A stretch of 64,000 bases of DNA from Nocardioides plantarum (GTDB taxonomy: Bacteria > Actinomycetota > Actinomycetes > Propionibacteriales > Nocardioidaceae): assembly GCF_006346395.1 (NCBI RefSeq), contig NZ_VDMS01000001.1, forward strand, positions 310,001 through 374,000. Direction: 5' to 3'. Shown here piece by piece: positions 45,930 through 55,400 of this stretch. How positions within the stretch are numbered: position 1 is the first letter of the stretch; each line of letters opens with the position of its first letter. A program made the position numbers and the translations under genes. The notes under the pieces were generated by a model. The model made no database searches. It saw only the letters and a program-made list of their open reading frames with translations, and was not told the origin of the DNA.

Positions 45930-47457
45930 GCCGAGGAGCAACAAGGGGGCATGGGCCACCCGACACGCAGCGCCCATCTCGTTCCACGGCGGACTCAGGA
46001 TCCTCGGGCGACGGTTCCGCCACCTACGTACGCACCGTCCCGCGCCACCACCACCCTGGTCCACGATGGTCGTGGTCTCGCTGCCCACCCTGCTCGGCCT
46101 GCTCCTGCAGTCGCCGGCCGACGGTGAGCGCACCCTGGGCGACGTCGCCGCGGCCGCGTGGCCATTCATGATGCTCGCCGCCGCCGTCGGGCTCGCCGTG
46201 CACCGGTCGGTGTGCGAGGCACCGGCCTCCGGGTGGCTCGCGGCTGCGACCGCGCTGCCGCCGGTCGGCGTGGGGTTGATGTCACTGGCGACCACGGCCG
46301 CGCCGACCACCGCGACCCCCGCGGCCCTCCACCTGATGGGGCTGCTCAGCGGCGCCCTCGCCCTGGGCCTGGTCGCGCTGGCGTACGGCGGCTCACCGCC
46401 GCCGCGAGATCCGCTGCTGGTCAGCCTCGTCGGCGGCACCGTCGCGTGGGGCGCGGCGATCGCGGCCTCGTGGGCACCGGTGCCCGACGCCCGGGTGGGC
46501 GAGGCGGCCCACGCGACCATCGTGATCCTCGTGATCTGCGGACTCGCCCTCGCCGGTCTGGCGGGTGCCATGATCCCCGCGACGTGTGCCGTCCTCGAGC
46601 GGACCGGCCTGCCCCAGCCGGCCCGGGGCGCCCTGGTCGTCGGTGGCTGCGCCTTGGCCGTCGAGGCCACGGCGGACGCCTCGCTGACCTCGTGGTCCCG
46701 GGTCCCGGCCGCCGACACCGCCCTCCAGCTGCTGGCCGCGGTGTGCTTCCTCGCGGTGGCCCTCCAGCTCTCGTCCCTCGTGGGCGACGCCACGAGGGCC
46801 GGCCGGCACCGCGACCTCGTGCGCCTGCGCACGCACGAGGAGGACCTCCGCCGCGCCCGGTCGACCCTGCACGAGGCACGGTCCACGGTGGCCGGCATCG
46901 CCAGCGCCTCCCGCTTGATGGTGGAACGTGACGACCTTCCCGACGAGACGCGGCAGCGGCTGCTCGCGATGAAGCGCGCCGAGGTGGCCCGGCTCGAGCG
47001 CATGCTCGCCGACGTCACGCCGATCACCCCGTGCGTCACCGACCTGAGTGACGCCCTGCTCCCGGTGGTGGAGTCGGTCCGGGCCCGTGGCCACCAGATC
47101 GACCTGCGCACGGTTCCCGGCCAGCCGCACGAGGACGCCGACGAGGTGGCGCGCATCGTCCACCTGCTGCTCGACAACGCAGCCACGCACGGGAGCGGAC
47201 CGATCGCGGTTGACCTCGAGCACGGTGACACCGGCGTACGGATCAGCGTCACCGACGCCGGGCCCGGCGTGCCCGTCGACCTGGCCGACCGGGTCTTCGA
47301 CTGGGGGGTCAGCGGGGCCGGCTCCTCCGGGATCGGCCTCCACGACGGCCACAGCCGGGCCGAGGCCCTCGGCGGCCGCCTGCGCCTGGACGACCGGTCG
47401 CCGGGGATCACCCGGTTCGAGCTGCTGCTCCCCCACCCCGGCGAGGAGGCCCGATGA
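45928..47457 (+). CDS. Membrane sensor histidine kinase
   Basis: 509 aa. About eight N-terminal membrane helices (about 45-290) form an uncharacterised sensor. A helix with STLHEARSTVAGIASASRLM carries the probable phospho-acceptor His before Glu. The ATPase domain has N-box IVHLLLDNAATHG, ISVTDAGPGVP and GAGSSGIGLHDGHSRAEALG. It should phosphorylate the LuxR-type regulator encoded next, whose ATG overlaps the kinase stop by 4 bp. A TTG at 45901 or ATG at 46066 are alternative starts. Signal unknown. Confidence 0.85.
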   Translation: MPRSNKGAWATRHAAPISFHGGLRILGRRFRHLRTHRPAPPPPWSTMVVVSLPTLLGLLLQSPADGERTLGDVAAAAWPFMMLAAAVGLAVHRSVCEAPASGWLAAATALPPVGVGLMSLATTAAPTTATPAALHLMGLLSGALALGLVALAYGGSPPPRDPLLVSLVGGTVAWGAAIAASWAPVPDARVGEAAHATIVILVICGLALAGLAGAMIPATCAVLERTGLPQPARGALVVGGCALAVEATADASLTSWSRVPAADTALQLLAAVCFLAVALQLSSLVGDATRAGRHRDLVRLRTHEEDLRRARSTLHEARSTVAGIASASRLMVERDDLPDETRQRLLAMKRAEVARLERMLADVTPITPCVTDLSDALLPVVESVRARGHQIDLRTVPGQPHEDADEVARIVHLLLDNAATHGSGPIAVDLEHGDTGVRISVTDAGPGVPVDLADRVFDWGVSGAGSSGIGLHDGHSRAEALGGRLRLDDRSPGITRFELLLPHPGEEAR

Positions 47458-48146
47458 CCCGCCAGCTCGGTGCCACCCGGGTCGCCATCGTCGAGGACCA
47501 CACGCTGTTCGCCGAGTCGCTCGACGTCGCCCTCACCTTCGAGGGCCACGACGTACGACGCATCGCCCCCGGCACGAGCCACTGCACGACGACCGGCTCC
47601 CTCCTGCGCACCGTCCTGCAGCTCAAGCCCCGGGTCGTGCTGCTCGACCTCGGTCTGGGTCCCACCGGCAGCGGCCTGCCGCTCGTCGAGCCGTTGACGC
47701 GGGCAGGCGCGGCCGTCGTGGTCGTCACCGGGTCGAGCGACCGCGTCGAGTGGGGCGAGTGCCTGCGGGCCGGGGCCAGCACGGTGCTCTCGAAGTCGCA
47801 GCCGCTCAACGACATCCTGGCCACGATCCGCCACCTGGGCGAGGGCCGGGCGGTGATGTCGCGCGACCGGCGCGACGAGCTCACCGCGACGTTCCTGCGC
47901 GACCGGTCCGAGCGCCACGAGCTGCGACGGCAGCTCGAGACGTTGACGACCCGCGAACGCCAGGTCCTCGAGCAGCTGATGTACGGCCGGACGGTGCGTG
48001 AGATCGCCGCGGCGAGCGTGGTGTCCGAGGCGACCGTGCGCACGCAGGTGAAGTCGATCCTGGCCAAGCTGCACGTCTCCTCGCAGCTCGCCGCGGTGGG
48101 GATGGCGCACCGCTGCGGCGGGCTGTCGTACGACAGCGCGTCCTGA
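47454..48146 (+). CDS. LuxR/NarL-family response regulator
   Basis: 230 aa. The receiver domain has acidic pair VEDH, phospho-acceptor Asp in VVLLDLGLG (about 64) and Lys in VLSKSQPL (about 114). The C-terminal LuxR HTH (about 160-220) reads TTRERQVLEQLMYGRTVREI, then SEATVRTQVKSILAKL. Coupled to the membrane kinase, it probably controls exopolysaccharide and surface genes nearby. The candidate operator upstream of several of them is a reasonable target, not a proven one. Confidence 0.9.
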   Translation: MTRQLGATRVAIVEDHTLFAESLDVALTFEGHDVRRIAPGTSHCTTTGSLLRTVLQLKPRVVLLDLGLGPTGSGLPLVEPLTRAGAAVVVVTGSSDRVEWGECLRAGASTVLSKSQPLNDILATIRHLGEGRAVMSRDRRDELTATFLRDRSERHELRRQLETLTTRERQVLEQLMYGRTVREIAAASVVSEATVRTQVKSILAKLHVSSQLAAVGMAHRCGGLSYDSAS

Positions 48147-48177
48147 CCACGTCTCCCCGCCGGATCTCCCCGCCGGT

Positions 48178-48195
48178 TCCCCAATTTGCGGCATG
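48178..48195 (+). promoter_or_regulatory. Surface-regulon site E with -10 box
   Basis: TCCCCA-ATTTG-CGGCATG ends 20 bp before TAGGTT (48216-48221), the probable -10 of the split glycosyltransferase operon. It lies in the 107-bp gap after the response regulator. Confidence 0.45.
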
Positions 48196-48253
48196 CCCGG
48201 CGGTCCGGCGGTTCCTAGGTTGAGGACATCCCCCTCGACCTCCAGGAGATGTC

Positions 48254-48703
48254 ATGAGAGTGCTGCTCGTCTGCTCGTCCGGGGGCCACCTGGCTCAGCT
48301 GATGTGCCTGGAGCCGTGGTGGGGCGAGCAGGAGCGGCAGTGGGTCACCTTCGACACCACCGACGCCGTCGGCAAGCTCGACGGCGAGGACGTCGTCTGG
48401 GCCCACCACCCGACCACCCGCAACCTGCGCAACCTGGTGCGCAACACGGCGCTGGCCTGGCGGACCCTGCGCCGGTTCCGCCCGGACGTCGTGGTCACCA
48501 CCGGCGCCGCGGTCGCCGTGCCGTTCTTCTGGATGCACCGGATCTTCGGCGCCAGGACGATCTACCTCGAGGTCTTCGACCGGATCGACTCCCGGACCCT
48601 GACCGCCCGCCTGTGCCGGCCGGTGACCGACCTCTTCCTGGTCCAGTGGCCCGAGCAGCAGCCGCTCTACCGGCGCAGCGTCGTCCTGGGTGGTGTCTGG
48701 TGA
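48254..48703 (+). CDS. PssD/Alg14-like glycosyltransferase subunit
   Basis: 149 aa. It starts MRVLLVCSSGGHLAQLMCLE, the typical opening of Alg14/PssD, and continues with TTGAAVAVPFFWMHRI and TIYLEVFDRID. In split UDP-sugar transferases this half provides the membrane or acceptor side and recruits the catalytic partner. GGAG lies before the ATG. Its stop overlaps the partner by 4 bp, so the pair is produced together. Comparable pairs add the second sugar in capsule or exopolysaccharide assembly. Confidence 0.88.
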   Translation: MRVLLVCSSGGHLAQLMCLEPWWGEQERQWVTFDTTDAVGKLDGEDVVWAHHPTTRNLRNLVRNTALAWRTLRRFRPDVVVTTGAAVAVPFFWMHRIFGARTIYLEVFDRIDSRTLTARLCRPVTDLFLVQWPEQQPLYRRSVVLGGVW

Positions 48704-49218
48704 CGTCGTTCGGGACCAGTCCCTCCCCGTTGGTCGCGGTACTGGTCGGCACCGACCACCACCCGTTCGACCGGCTGGTGGACTGGGTGGCCACCCTGGC
48801 CGCGGCCGGCTCGACACGGTGGTTCGTCCAGCACGGCACGACCGCGCTGCCGGCGGGGGTCGACGGCGCGCCGATACTCAGCCCGGACGCGCTGCAGGAC
48901 CTCCTGGTCCGAGCGGACGCCGTGGTCTGCCACGGCGGCCCCGGCCTCATCATGGAGGCGCGCTCCCTCGGCCACCGTCCCATCGTCGTGGCTCGGGACC
49001 CCGCGCGCGGCGAGCACGTCGACGACCACCAGCAGCGGTTCCTGGCGTTCCTGGGTCCCCGGGGCCTGGTGACCCCGGCCGGGTCGCTCCGCGAGCTCGA
49101 CGAGGCCGTCCGGACCGCCGTCGCCACCGACGACCGCCAGCTCCTGGCGGCCACCGCCGGAGCCGCTGCGTCAGCGCGCTTCGGTGACCTGGTCGACCTC
49201 CTCCTGCAACGTTCCTGA
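48700..49218 (+). CDS. PssE/Alg13-like glycosyltransferase subunit
   Basis: 172 aa from a GTG. PssE/Alg13-like features are VAVLVGTDHHPFDRLVDWV, ADAVVCHGGPGLIMEARSLG and HVDDHQQRFLAFL, the GT-B C-terminal half that binds the UDP-sugar. It should form the active enzyme with the preceding PssD-like subunit at the cytoplasmic face of the membrane. The exact sugar cannot be read. Confidence 0.86.
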   Translation: MTSFGTSPSPLVAVLVGTDHHPFDRLVDWVATLAAAGSTRWFVQHGTTALPAGVDGAPILSPDALQDLLVRADAVVCHGGPGLIMEARSLGHRPIVVARDPARGEHVDDHQQRFLAFLGPRGLVTPAGSLRELDEAVRTAVATDDRQLLAATAGAAASARFGDLVDLLLQRS

Positions 49219-49223
49219 CGCCC

Positions 49224-50777
49224 GTGACGACGGCCCCCCACGTCGGTCTGCTCCAGGCGCCACCGGCGACCCGGGCCGGCTCACCGTCAGCGTCGTCAGC
49301 CGGGCGTACGCCGCAGGTCGAGGTGCCCGCCAGCGTCCGCGATGCGCTCCCGCCCACGGGCCGGCGCACCGAGGTGCTGACCGTCGTCGTCGACCTGGTC
49401 GCGGCCGCCGTGCTCTCCGCCCTCCTGGTCGCTCCGACGGCATCGTCGGCGCCGGTCCACGTCGTGGTCGGCGTCGTCTGGGTCGTGCTGCTGTCCGGCG
49501 CACGCTGCTACGCCCCCGGACCGCTCGCGAGCGGGAGCGGCGGGCTGCGTCGCATCGTGCGGGCGGCGACCGCCCTGGTGGCCGTCCTGGCCCTGCTGCC
49601 CGCGGTCGTCCCCGATCGGCTCGCCCCGCCGACCGACCCGACGCGCCTGCTGCTGGTGGCCGGTGGCTGCGCGGCGGTGGCGCTCCTCCAGCGCAGTCAC
49701 CAGCTGAGCCTGCTCCACGTGCTCGGCCTGCCCACGGGACGGCGCACGGCCCGGGGGCGCCCGCCGCGGGCCATCGTGGTGGGCCACGGTCGCGACGTGG
49801 CGCGAGTGCTGGCCGAGCTCGCCGCGGACCGCCGGCCCGGCCTGCAGGTCGCCGCCGTGTGCACCCCGGCCAGCTCACGTACCCGGTTCGAGGTCCCCGC
49901 CGTCCGCGGCTTCGACCTGGTGCCCACGGCCGTGCTGGCCCAGCGGGCCGAGGTCGTGGTCGTGCTGCCCTGTCACCACTTCGACCCACTGACCCTGCGT
50001 CGGCTGGGCTGGCAGCTCGAGAGCGCCGGCGCCCACCTCGTGGTGGCCTCGGGCCTGCTCGACGTCGACCGGTCCCGGGCCCGCACCCTGCGGGCGGGCG
50101 GCATGCACCTGGTGCACGTGCGTCATGCCGAGCTCACCGGGGCGCGGCGGCTGCTCAAGCAGCTGTGGGAGCGGCCCGCCGCCGCCCTGGCCCTCGTGCT
50201 GCTCGGTCCCCTGCTCGCCCTCCTGGCCGTGGCGATCCGCCTCGACTCACCGGGCCCGGCGTTCTTCCGCCAGGTGCGCATCGGCAAGGACGGCCAGCCG
50301 TTCGTGATGATCAAGGCGCGGACCATGGCCGACGGTGCCGAGCACCAGCTGGACGACCTGACCAACGACCTGACCCGGGACCCGACCGGTGACCCGACCG
50401 GTGACGGCGGCCGGGCCCACGTGCTGTTCAAGATGCGCGGCGACCCCCGGGTGACCCGGATCGGGCGGGTCCTGCGGCGCTACTCGGTCGACGAGCTGCC
50501 CCAGCTGGTCAACGTCGTACGAGGCGAGATGTCGTTGGTGGGACCGCGGCCGGCGCTGCCCGCCGAGGTGCTCCAGTACGACGGCGACACCCTGCGTCGA
50601 CTCGCCGTGCGTCCCGGCATGACGGGGCTGTGGCAGGTGTCCGGCCGCTCCGACCTGCCCTGGGACCGGACGGTCCGGCTGGACCTGAGCTACGTCGACA
50701 ACTGGTCCCTGAGCCTCGATGCGGCCATCGTGCTCCGCACCCTGCGGGCCGTGCTCAGCCACCGCGGCGCCTACTGA
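49224..50777 (+). CDS. Initiating sugar-phosphate (polyprenyl-P) transferase
   Basis: 517 aa from a GTG. Four N-terminal membrane helices, a CoA-binding-like cytoplasmic domain (about 170-290; AIVVGHGRDVARVLAELAAD) and the C-terminal Bac_transf domain (about 305-517). The latter has SPGPAFFRQVRIGKDGQPFV, MSLVGPRPALPAEVLQYDG and the final GMTGLWQVSGRSDLPWDRTV. Family members move a sugar-1-phosphate from a UDP-sugar to undecaprenyl phosphate, starting each repeat unit. A small insert with repeated DPTGD lies in the domain. It follows the PssD/PssE pair by 5 bp. Confidence 0.93.
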   Translation: MTTAPHVGLLQAPPATRAGSPSASSAGRTPQVEVPASVRDALPPTGRRTEVLTVVVDLVAAAVLSALLVAPTASSAPVHVVVGVVWVVLLSGARCYAPGPLASGSGGLRRIVRAATALVAVLALLPAVVPDRLAPPTDPTRLLLVAGGCAAVALLQRSHQLSLLHVLGLPTGRRTARGRPPRAIVVGHGRDVARVLAELAADRRPGLQVAAVCTPASSRTRFEVPAVRGFDLVPTAVLAQRAEVVVVLPCHHFDPLTLRRLGWQLESAGAHLVVASGLLDVDRSRARTLRAGGMHLVHVRHAELTGARRLLKQLWERPAAALALVLLGPLLALLAVAIRLDSPGPAFFRQVRIGKDGQPFVMIKARTMADGAEHQLDDLTNDLTRDPTGDPTGDGGRAHVLFKMRGDPRVTRIGRVLRRYSVDELPQLVNVVRGEMSLVGPRPALPAEVLQYDGDTLRRLAVRPGMTGLWQVSGRSDLPWDRTVRLDLSYVDNWSLSLDAAIVLRTLRAVLSHRGAY

Positions 50778-50828
50778 GACGCGCGCCGGCGAGCCCCGAG
50801 TCCCGACGAGCCCCGACGAGTCGTCGTC

Positions 50829-51569
50829 CTACCGGTAGCCCGCCTCGCCGAGCTGCGGCGGGACGTCCTCGGGCCGCGCCCGCGCCACCAGGGCGACCGC
50901 CGCCAGCTGCGAGGTGACCTCCAGCTTGCGCAGGATGGCCTTGACCTGGGTCCGCACGGTCGTCTCGGCGACGTCGCGCAGCTCGGCGATGCGGCGCACG
51001 GACAACCCGGCGCTCAGCAGCTGCAGCACCTCGGCCTCACGCGGCGTCAGCCGACCGAGTCGCCGCGCCACCTCGTCCATCCGGTCGCGCCGCACCCGCC
51101 AGTCGCGCACGATCCGCTGCCGGGAACCCGGTGACATGAGGTCGGCTCCCGCCATCAGCCGCACCAGCCCCGAGGAGAGGTCGTCGAGCGAGATCCAGGT
51201 CGGCAGCAGGGTGGCACCCGCCTCGACCAGCTCGCCCCACTCCACCTCGTCGTGGTGGCTGACCACGAGCACCCAGCGCAGCGGCACGGTCCCCACGAGC
51301 ATCCGGGCCTGGGCCCGCCGGCGAGGGTCCTCGAGGTCGCCGAAGACGACGCCGACATGAGGGCGCAACGACGTCACGGCGCGGCGCAGCTCGGTGGCGG
51401 GACGGTGGGCGGGCGGCCAGGGGACCAGGACGACGTCGAGGTACCGACTGCTCAGCGCGGCGCGGACCGCGTCGCCCACGAGGCGTTGCTCCGCGAGGAG
51501 CACCACACGGGGCCGACGTTCCACGGCCCGCAGGTGACCCGTCGGCGTACCTCCGAGCTCCCCCGTCAC
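50829..51569 (-). CDS. LuxR-family regulator with atypical receiver domain
   Basis: 246 aa from a GTG overlapping the lipoprotein stop by 4 bp. The receiver is related to the 47454 regulator (shared VEWGE segment), but the acidic pair VEDH is replaced by LAEQ and the conserved Lys region SKSQ by PTWI. An Asp remains in VVFGDLEDP. The LuxR HTH keeps the same recognition helix (TVRTQVKAILRKL). Phosphorylation is therefore doubtful, yet DNA specificity could be shared. It sits at the end of the propeller-lipoprotein operon. Confidence 0.82.
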   Translation of the reverse strand: MTGELGGTPTGHLRAVERRPRVVLLAEQRLVGDAVRAALSSRYLDVVLVPWPPAHRPATELRRAVTSLRPHVGVVFGDLEDPRRRAQARMLVGTVPLRWVLVVSHHDEVEWGELVEAGATLLPTWISLDDLSSGLVRLMAGADLMSPGSRQRIVRDWRVRRDRMDEVARRLGRLTPREAEVLQLLSAGLSVRRIAELRDVAETTVRTQVKAILRKLEVTSQLAAVALVARARPEDVPPQLGEAGYR

Positions 51570-52453
51570 CGGGTGCTCCCTCCCTCGAGGGCCGTCCCGT
51601 CCGGGAGCACGTCGACGAACACGTTGTCCACGGCACCGTTCAGCAGGTCGCTGCTGCCGTCCGGGATCCGGCCGTCGGCGCCGACCTTGCCACCCACGGA
51701 CAGCGGTACGACGGTCCCGTCGGTCCGGTCGAACGACATCGCCCCGACCGGGCGTCGCGACACCGTGCGGGTGCTGTCGGCCCACGAGTCGCCCCACGAG
51801 TCGCCCCGCCACGCACGCACCTCCAGGACGAGCTCGTCGCCGTGGCGCCGGCACCTCAGGCGGTACCACCGCCCCCGGGTCACCGGGGCGTCGGCCTTGG
51901 CCACGGCCGTGCCGCCGGCGCCCGCCAGCCGGCACGACGGCCTGCCGTGGTCCAGCTGCAGCTTGTACTGCACCGCATCGGCGAACAGGCCCCGTTGCAG
52001 GACGTTGTCACCGTTGTCCCCCGGTCCCTCGCTGACCTCGTCGAGCACGACGTCGGCACCGAAGGAGAAGTCGTCCTCGCCCGGGGAGAGCCGGTCCGGC
52101 TCGGTCGGTACGACGACCACGACGGCCAGCGGCCGGTTCGGTCCCCCGACGGCCGGGAACCGTCCCACGAGACCGTCGGGGCCCTGGTCGGCGACGACCC
52201 GGCCCCCGCCGCTGGTCCGGACCCGGGTCTGGCTGGGCGCCGTACCGAGGTCGCGCGGGCCGGGGAGCACGGCTCCGGAGCCCGGGGAGTCCTCGAAGGT
52301 GAGGAGCATCTCGGCTCCCGACGGCGCCGGTGGTGCGAGGTCGGCCTCCCGCGACCGGGAGGCCCCGGCCGACGGACGGCAGCCCGTGGCGGCGACGACG
52401 GTGACCCCGACAACGGCGACGAACCCCACCCACGGTCGCCGGGTCGTGCTCAT
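51566..52453 (-). CDS. Lipoprotein with concanavalin-like domain
   Basis: 295 aa. The lipobox VVAATGC (Cys about 25) ends a signal peptide, so it should be anchored to the outer face of the membrane. The body (about 45-285) looks like a beta-sandwich of polysaccharide lyase / LamG type (FSFGADVVLDEVSEGPGDNG, WYRLRCRRHGDELVLEVRAW, NGAVDNVFVDVLP). Such proteins bind or cleave glycans. No catalytic residues are clear. The ATG overlaps the propeller stop by 4 bp (ATGA). Confidence 0.75.
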   Translation of the reverse strand: MSTTRRPWVGFVAVVGVTVVAATGCRPSAGASRSREADLAPPAPSGAEMLLTFEDSPGSGAVLPGPRDLGTAPSQTRVRTSGGGRVVADQGPDGLVGRFPAVGGPNRPLAVVVVVPTEPDRLSPGEDDFSFGADVVLDEVSEGPGDNGDNVLQRGLFADAVQYKLQLDHGRPSCRLAGAGGTAVAKADAPVTRGRWYRLRCRRHGDELVLEVRAWRGDSWGDSWADSTRTVSRRPVGAMSFDRTDGTVVPLSVGGKVGADGRIPDGSSDLLNGAVDNVFVDVLPDGTALEGGSTR

Positions 52454-55400
52454 CCCGGGCTGATCGCCGTCGTGAACATCACCGTCCGGGTCACCGCGGG
52501 GCTCGACGTGGCCGTGACGTCACCGGTCGGGCCGGACGCGCGCGGTCCGCCCGAGTCACCGACCACCGTCGTCAGCCGACCACCGCCGGTGCCGGTGACC
52601 CCGGAGCGGGGCACCGTCGGCGACGAGGCGACCAGCTGGGTGTCGACCGAGGACTTGGCGGTCCAGGACGTGACGACCCAGGCGCCGGGGTCGGGCAGCA
52701 CGACCGACGGAGCGGTGTGCGAGGTGCCGGACACGGCGTCCACGGAGGCGGCGTGGGCGACGATGGTGCTGGTGCCCGTGCTGGACCGGTACGCCGACAC
52801 CGACACCGCGCTCTTGGCCGTGGCCGAGGTGGTGGCGGTGACGCTCGAGCCGAGGTCAGCCGCGGTGGCGATCCGCGTCCAGCTGCGGCCGAGGACCCCG
52901 GACCCGTCGACGGAGTCGACGCTGGACCATCCCGGCGGTCCCGCCGCGACGACGGTGCTGTCGTTGACGGTCAGGTGCAGGAGCAGCCGGTCGCCGGCCT
53001 GGACGCCGCTCGGCACGGTGACCCGGTGGGCCGTGCCGTTCGCCGTGGCGGACGCGCTCGCGACGTGGGCGAGGGTCCCCGTGACCGGCTGGCCGGTCCC
53101 CTGGCCGTCGGCACCCTGGTAGACGAACAGCGAGCGCGCCCCCCAGTCCGTCCCGTCGAGGGCGGGACCGGAGACCGTCGCCGACGTGCCGGCGACCGGG
53201 TAGCCGGCCGGCCCGGCCTGCGCCCAGCCGATCCGGTGCAGGCTGCCGTCGCTCTCGCCCCAGTAGAGGTGGGTCGGCGTGACGAACATGCCGCGGACGT
53301 CGCCGAAGCGCGATCCGACGACGGGACCCGAGGCGACGAGCCGCTTGGCACCGACCACGCCGCTCTGAGGCGAGAAGTAGCGGTAGTAGAGCTCCGCCGA
53401 CCCGGTCAGCGTGTAGTAGATGCGACCGCGGTCGAAGAACATCCCGGTGGCCTTCTGGATGTCGTCGCGCCACGACGTGAGCGGCACGATCGCGTCGGAG
53501 GTGGCGACCGGCGACGCAGCCCCGTAGGTACTGCCGTCGAACGGGCGCTGGGTGAGGGTGCCGTCGGCACCCGCGACGTAGAGCGACCCGTTGACCATGA
53601 ACGCACCGCGGGTGGCGGCCCAGTCGATGCCTCCGTCCGCCGCAGTGACCGTCGGCCCGGCGGTCGTGCCGTCGTACGCGCGACGGCGCAGGCCCGAGGG
53701 CGCCGCGGGCGGCGCGACGTCGGTCCGGACGATCTCGATGCCGTTGAGGAGCGGGTTCTCGATCTCGTGGCGGAGCACCACGTCGACCGTGCCGTCGCTG
53801 GTGACCGGGAAGGACCGCATCGTGCCGACGTCGTGGCCGACCGACTGGACCAGGTCGAGGTCGGACAGCACCCGGGTGCCGTCGACGTCGACGTCGAAGG
53901 TCCGCTGACCGACTCCCGAGGTGCAGCCGCAGCGGTTGGCGAAGTAGAGCCGCACCTCGACCGGCGTGCCGGCCGGCACGGGGAAGGCCCAGGTCTGGTC
54001 GGGCCCACCGGAGGGGTCCCACAGCTCGTCGTCGAAGAGCGCCGACGGCGTCCCGGTGGGAACGGTGGCATCCACCGTGGTGATCGGGGCGTAGCCGGCC
54101 CGGTTGCTGCCCGGACCGTGGAGCGCGGACGGCTGGGCGTCGGTGTCGGCGGCCCAGTCGGGGCCGGTCGCGGCCGCGAGCGCGGGACCGGCGGCGTTGA
54201 CCCGGTACAGGACGCCGGGGGCCGTGGCCGCGCCGACGGGGCCGCCGACGTAGACGTCGCTCGGCAGGGTCGGCGTCCGCACCGCTGGGAAGGTGACGCC
54301 CTGCGGGTTGAACCGCGCGATCCGGCTCTTGAGCTGGAAGTTGCCGATGCGGTCGGTGTCGGAGGCGACCCAGAGTCCCTGGGTCGTGGAGAGGAAGTCG
54401 AAGACCCCGACACCCTTGGCGCGCCCGGGGTTCCACGTCAGCGGGAGACCGTTGACCGGGTCGAGCGCGGCGATGCCCTCGCGCGAGATCGCGCCCTGGC
54501 CCGCACTGTCACCAGCGAAGGGGTTGTTCCACCAGCGCTGGTGGCCGCCGACGTAGACCACCCCGGGCGTCGCCTCGACGCTGTACGTCGTGTCGCCGCC
54601 GGTGTAGTCGACCCACGACGGCCGCACGTCGCTGCCGCCGGTGCCGAGGTCGAAGCGGGCCACGGTGTCGCACGCCGCCTCGGGGCCGCCGTACGCCCCG
54701 GTGGTCCCCACGACGAAGTAGGAGCCGTCCGGGGAGAAGTCGACGTCGCGCATGTAGGTGTCGAAGGACCCGGAGCAGGGCGTCGTGTAGAACGAGGTGC
54801 GGAAGGTGCTCGGTGCTGCGCTGGTGCCCGTCAGGTCGAGCACGAGGAGCTGGTGGTTGGTGGCCCCCGCGAGCGTGTCGAAGTTGCCGATGGCCACGAG
54901 CCTGGACCCGTCGGGGGTCACGTCCATCTTGAGGACCTGGGTGGCGCCCTCGTTGTGGTAGCCGGCGATCGGCAGCGACATGTAGGGGCTCACGGCGCCC
55001 GTGGTGGGGTTGACCGTCGCGAGCGCCGGGTGGGACACGCCCCCGACGTGGGTGAAGGCGCCGCCGAGCCACAGCCGCCCCGAGCGCAGCGAGAGGTCGC
55101 GGACCTCGCCGGTGACGCCGCCGGCGTTGAAGGTCGTCACGAGGGAGCCGTCGGACACCCGGACCCGGGCGACCCGCTGTCGCGCGACCCCGGCGATCGA
55201 GGTGAAGGAGCCCCCGACGTAGACCGTGGTGTCGTCGCCGCTGGGCAGGACGACCCGCACGCCCCCGTTGGGGTTGGGCGCGAAGGTCGTGCTGATCCGT
55301 CCGGTGACGGCGTCGAACGCCACGAGACCGTTGCGGGTCAGCTCGGTGGTCTCCCCGTCGTTGCGCACCCGGGTGAAGGTGCCGCCCAGGACGATCGTGC

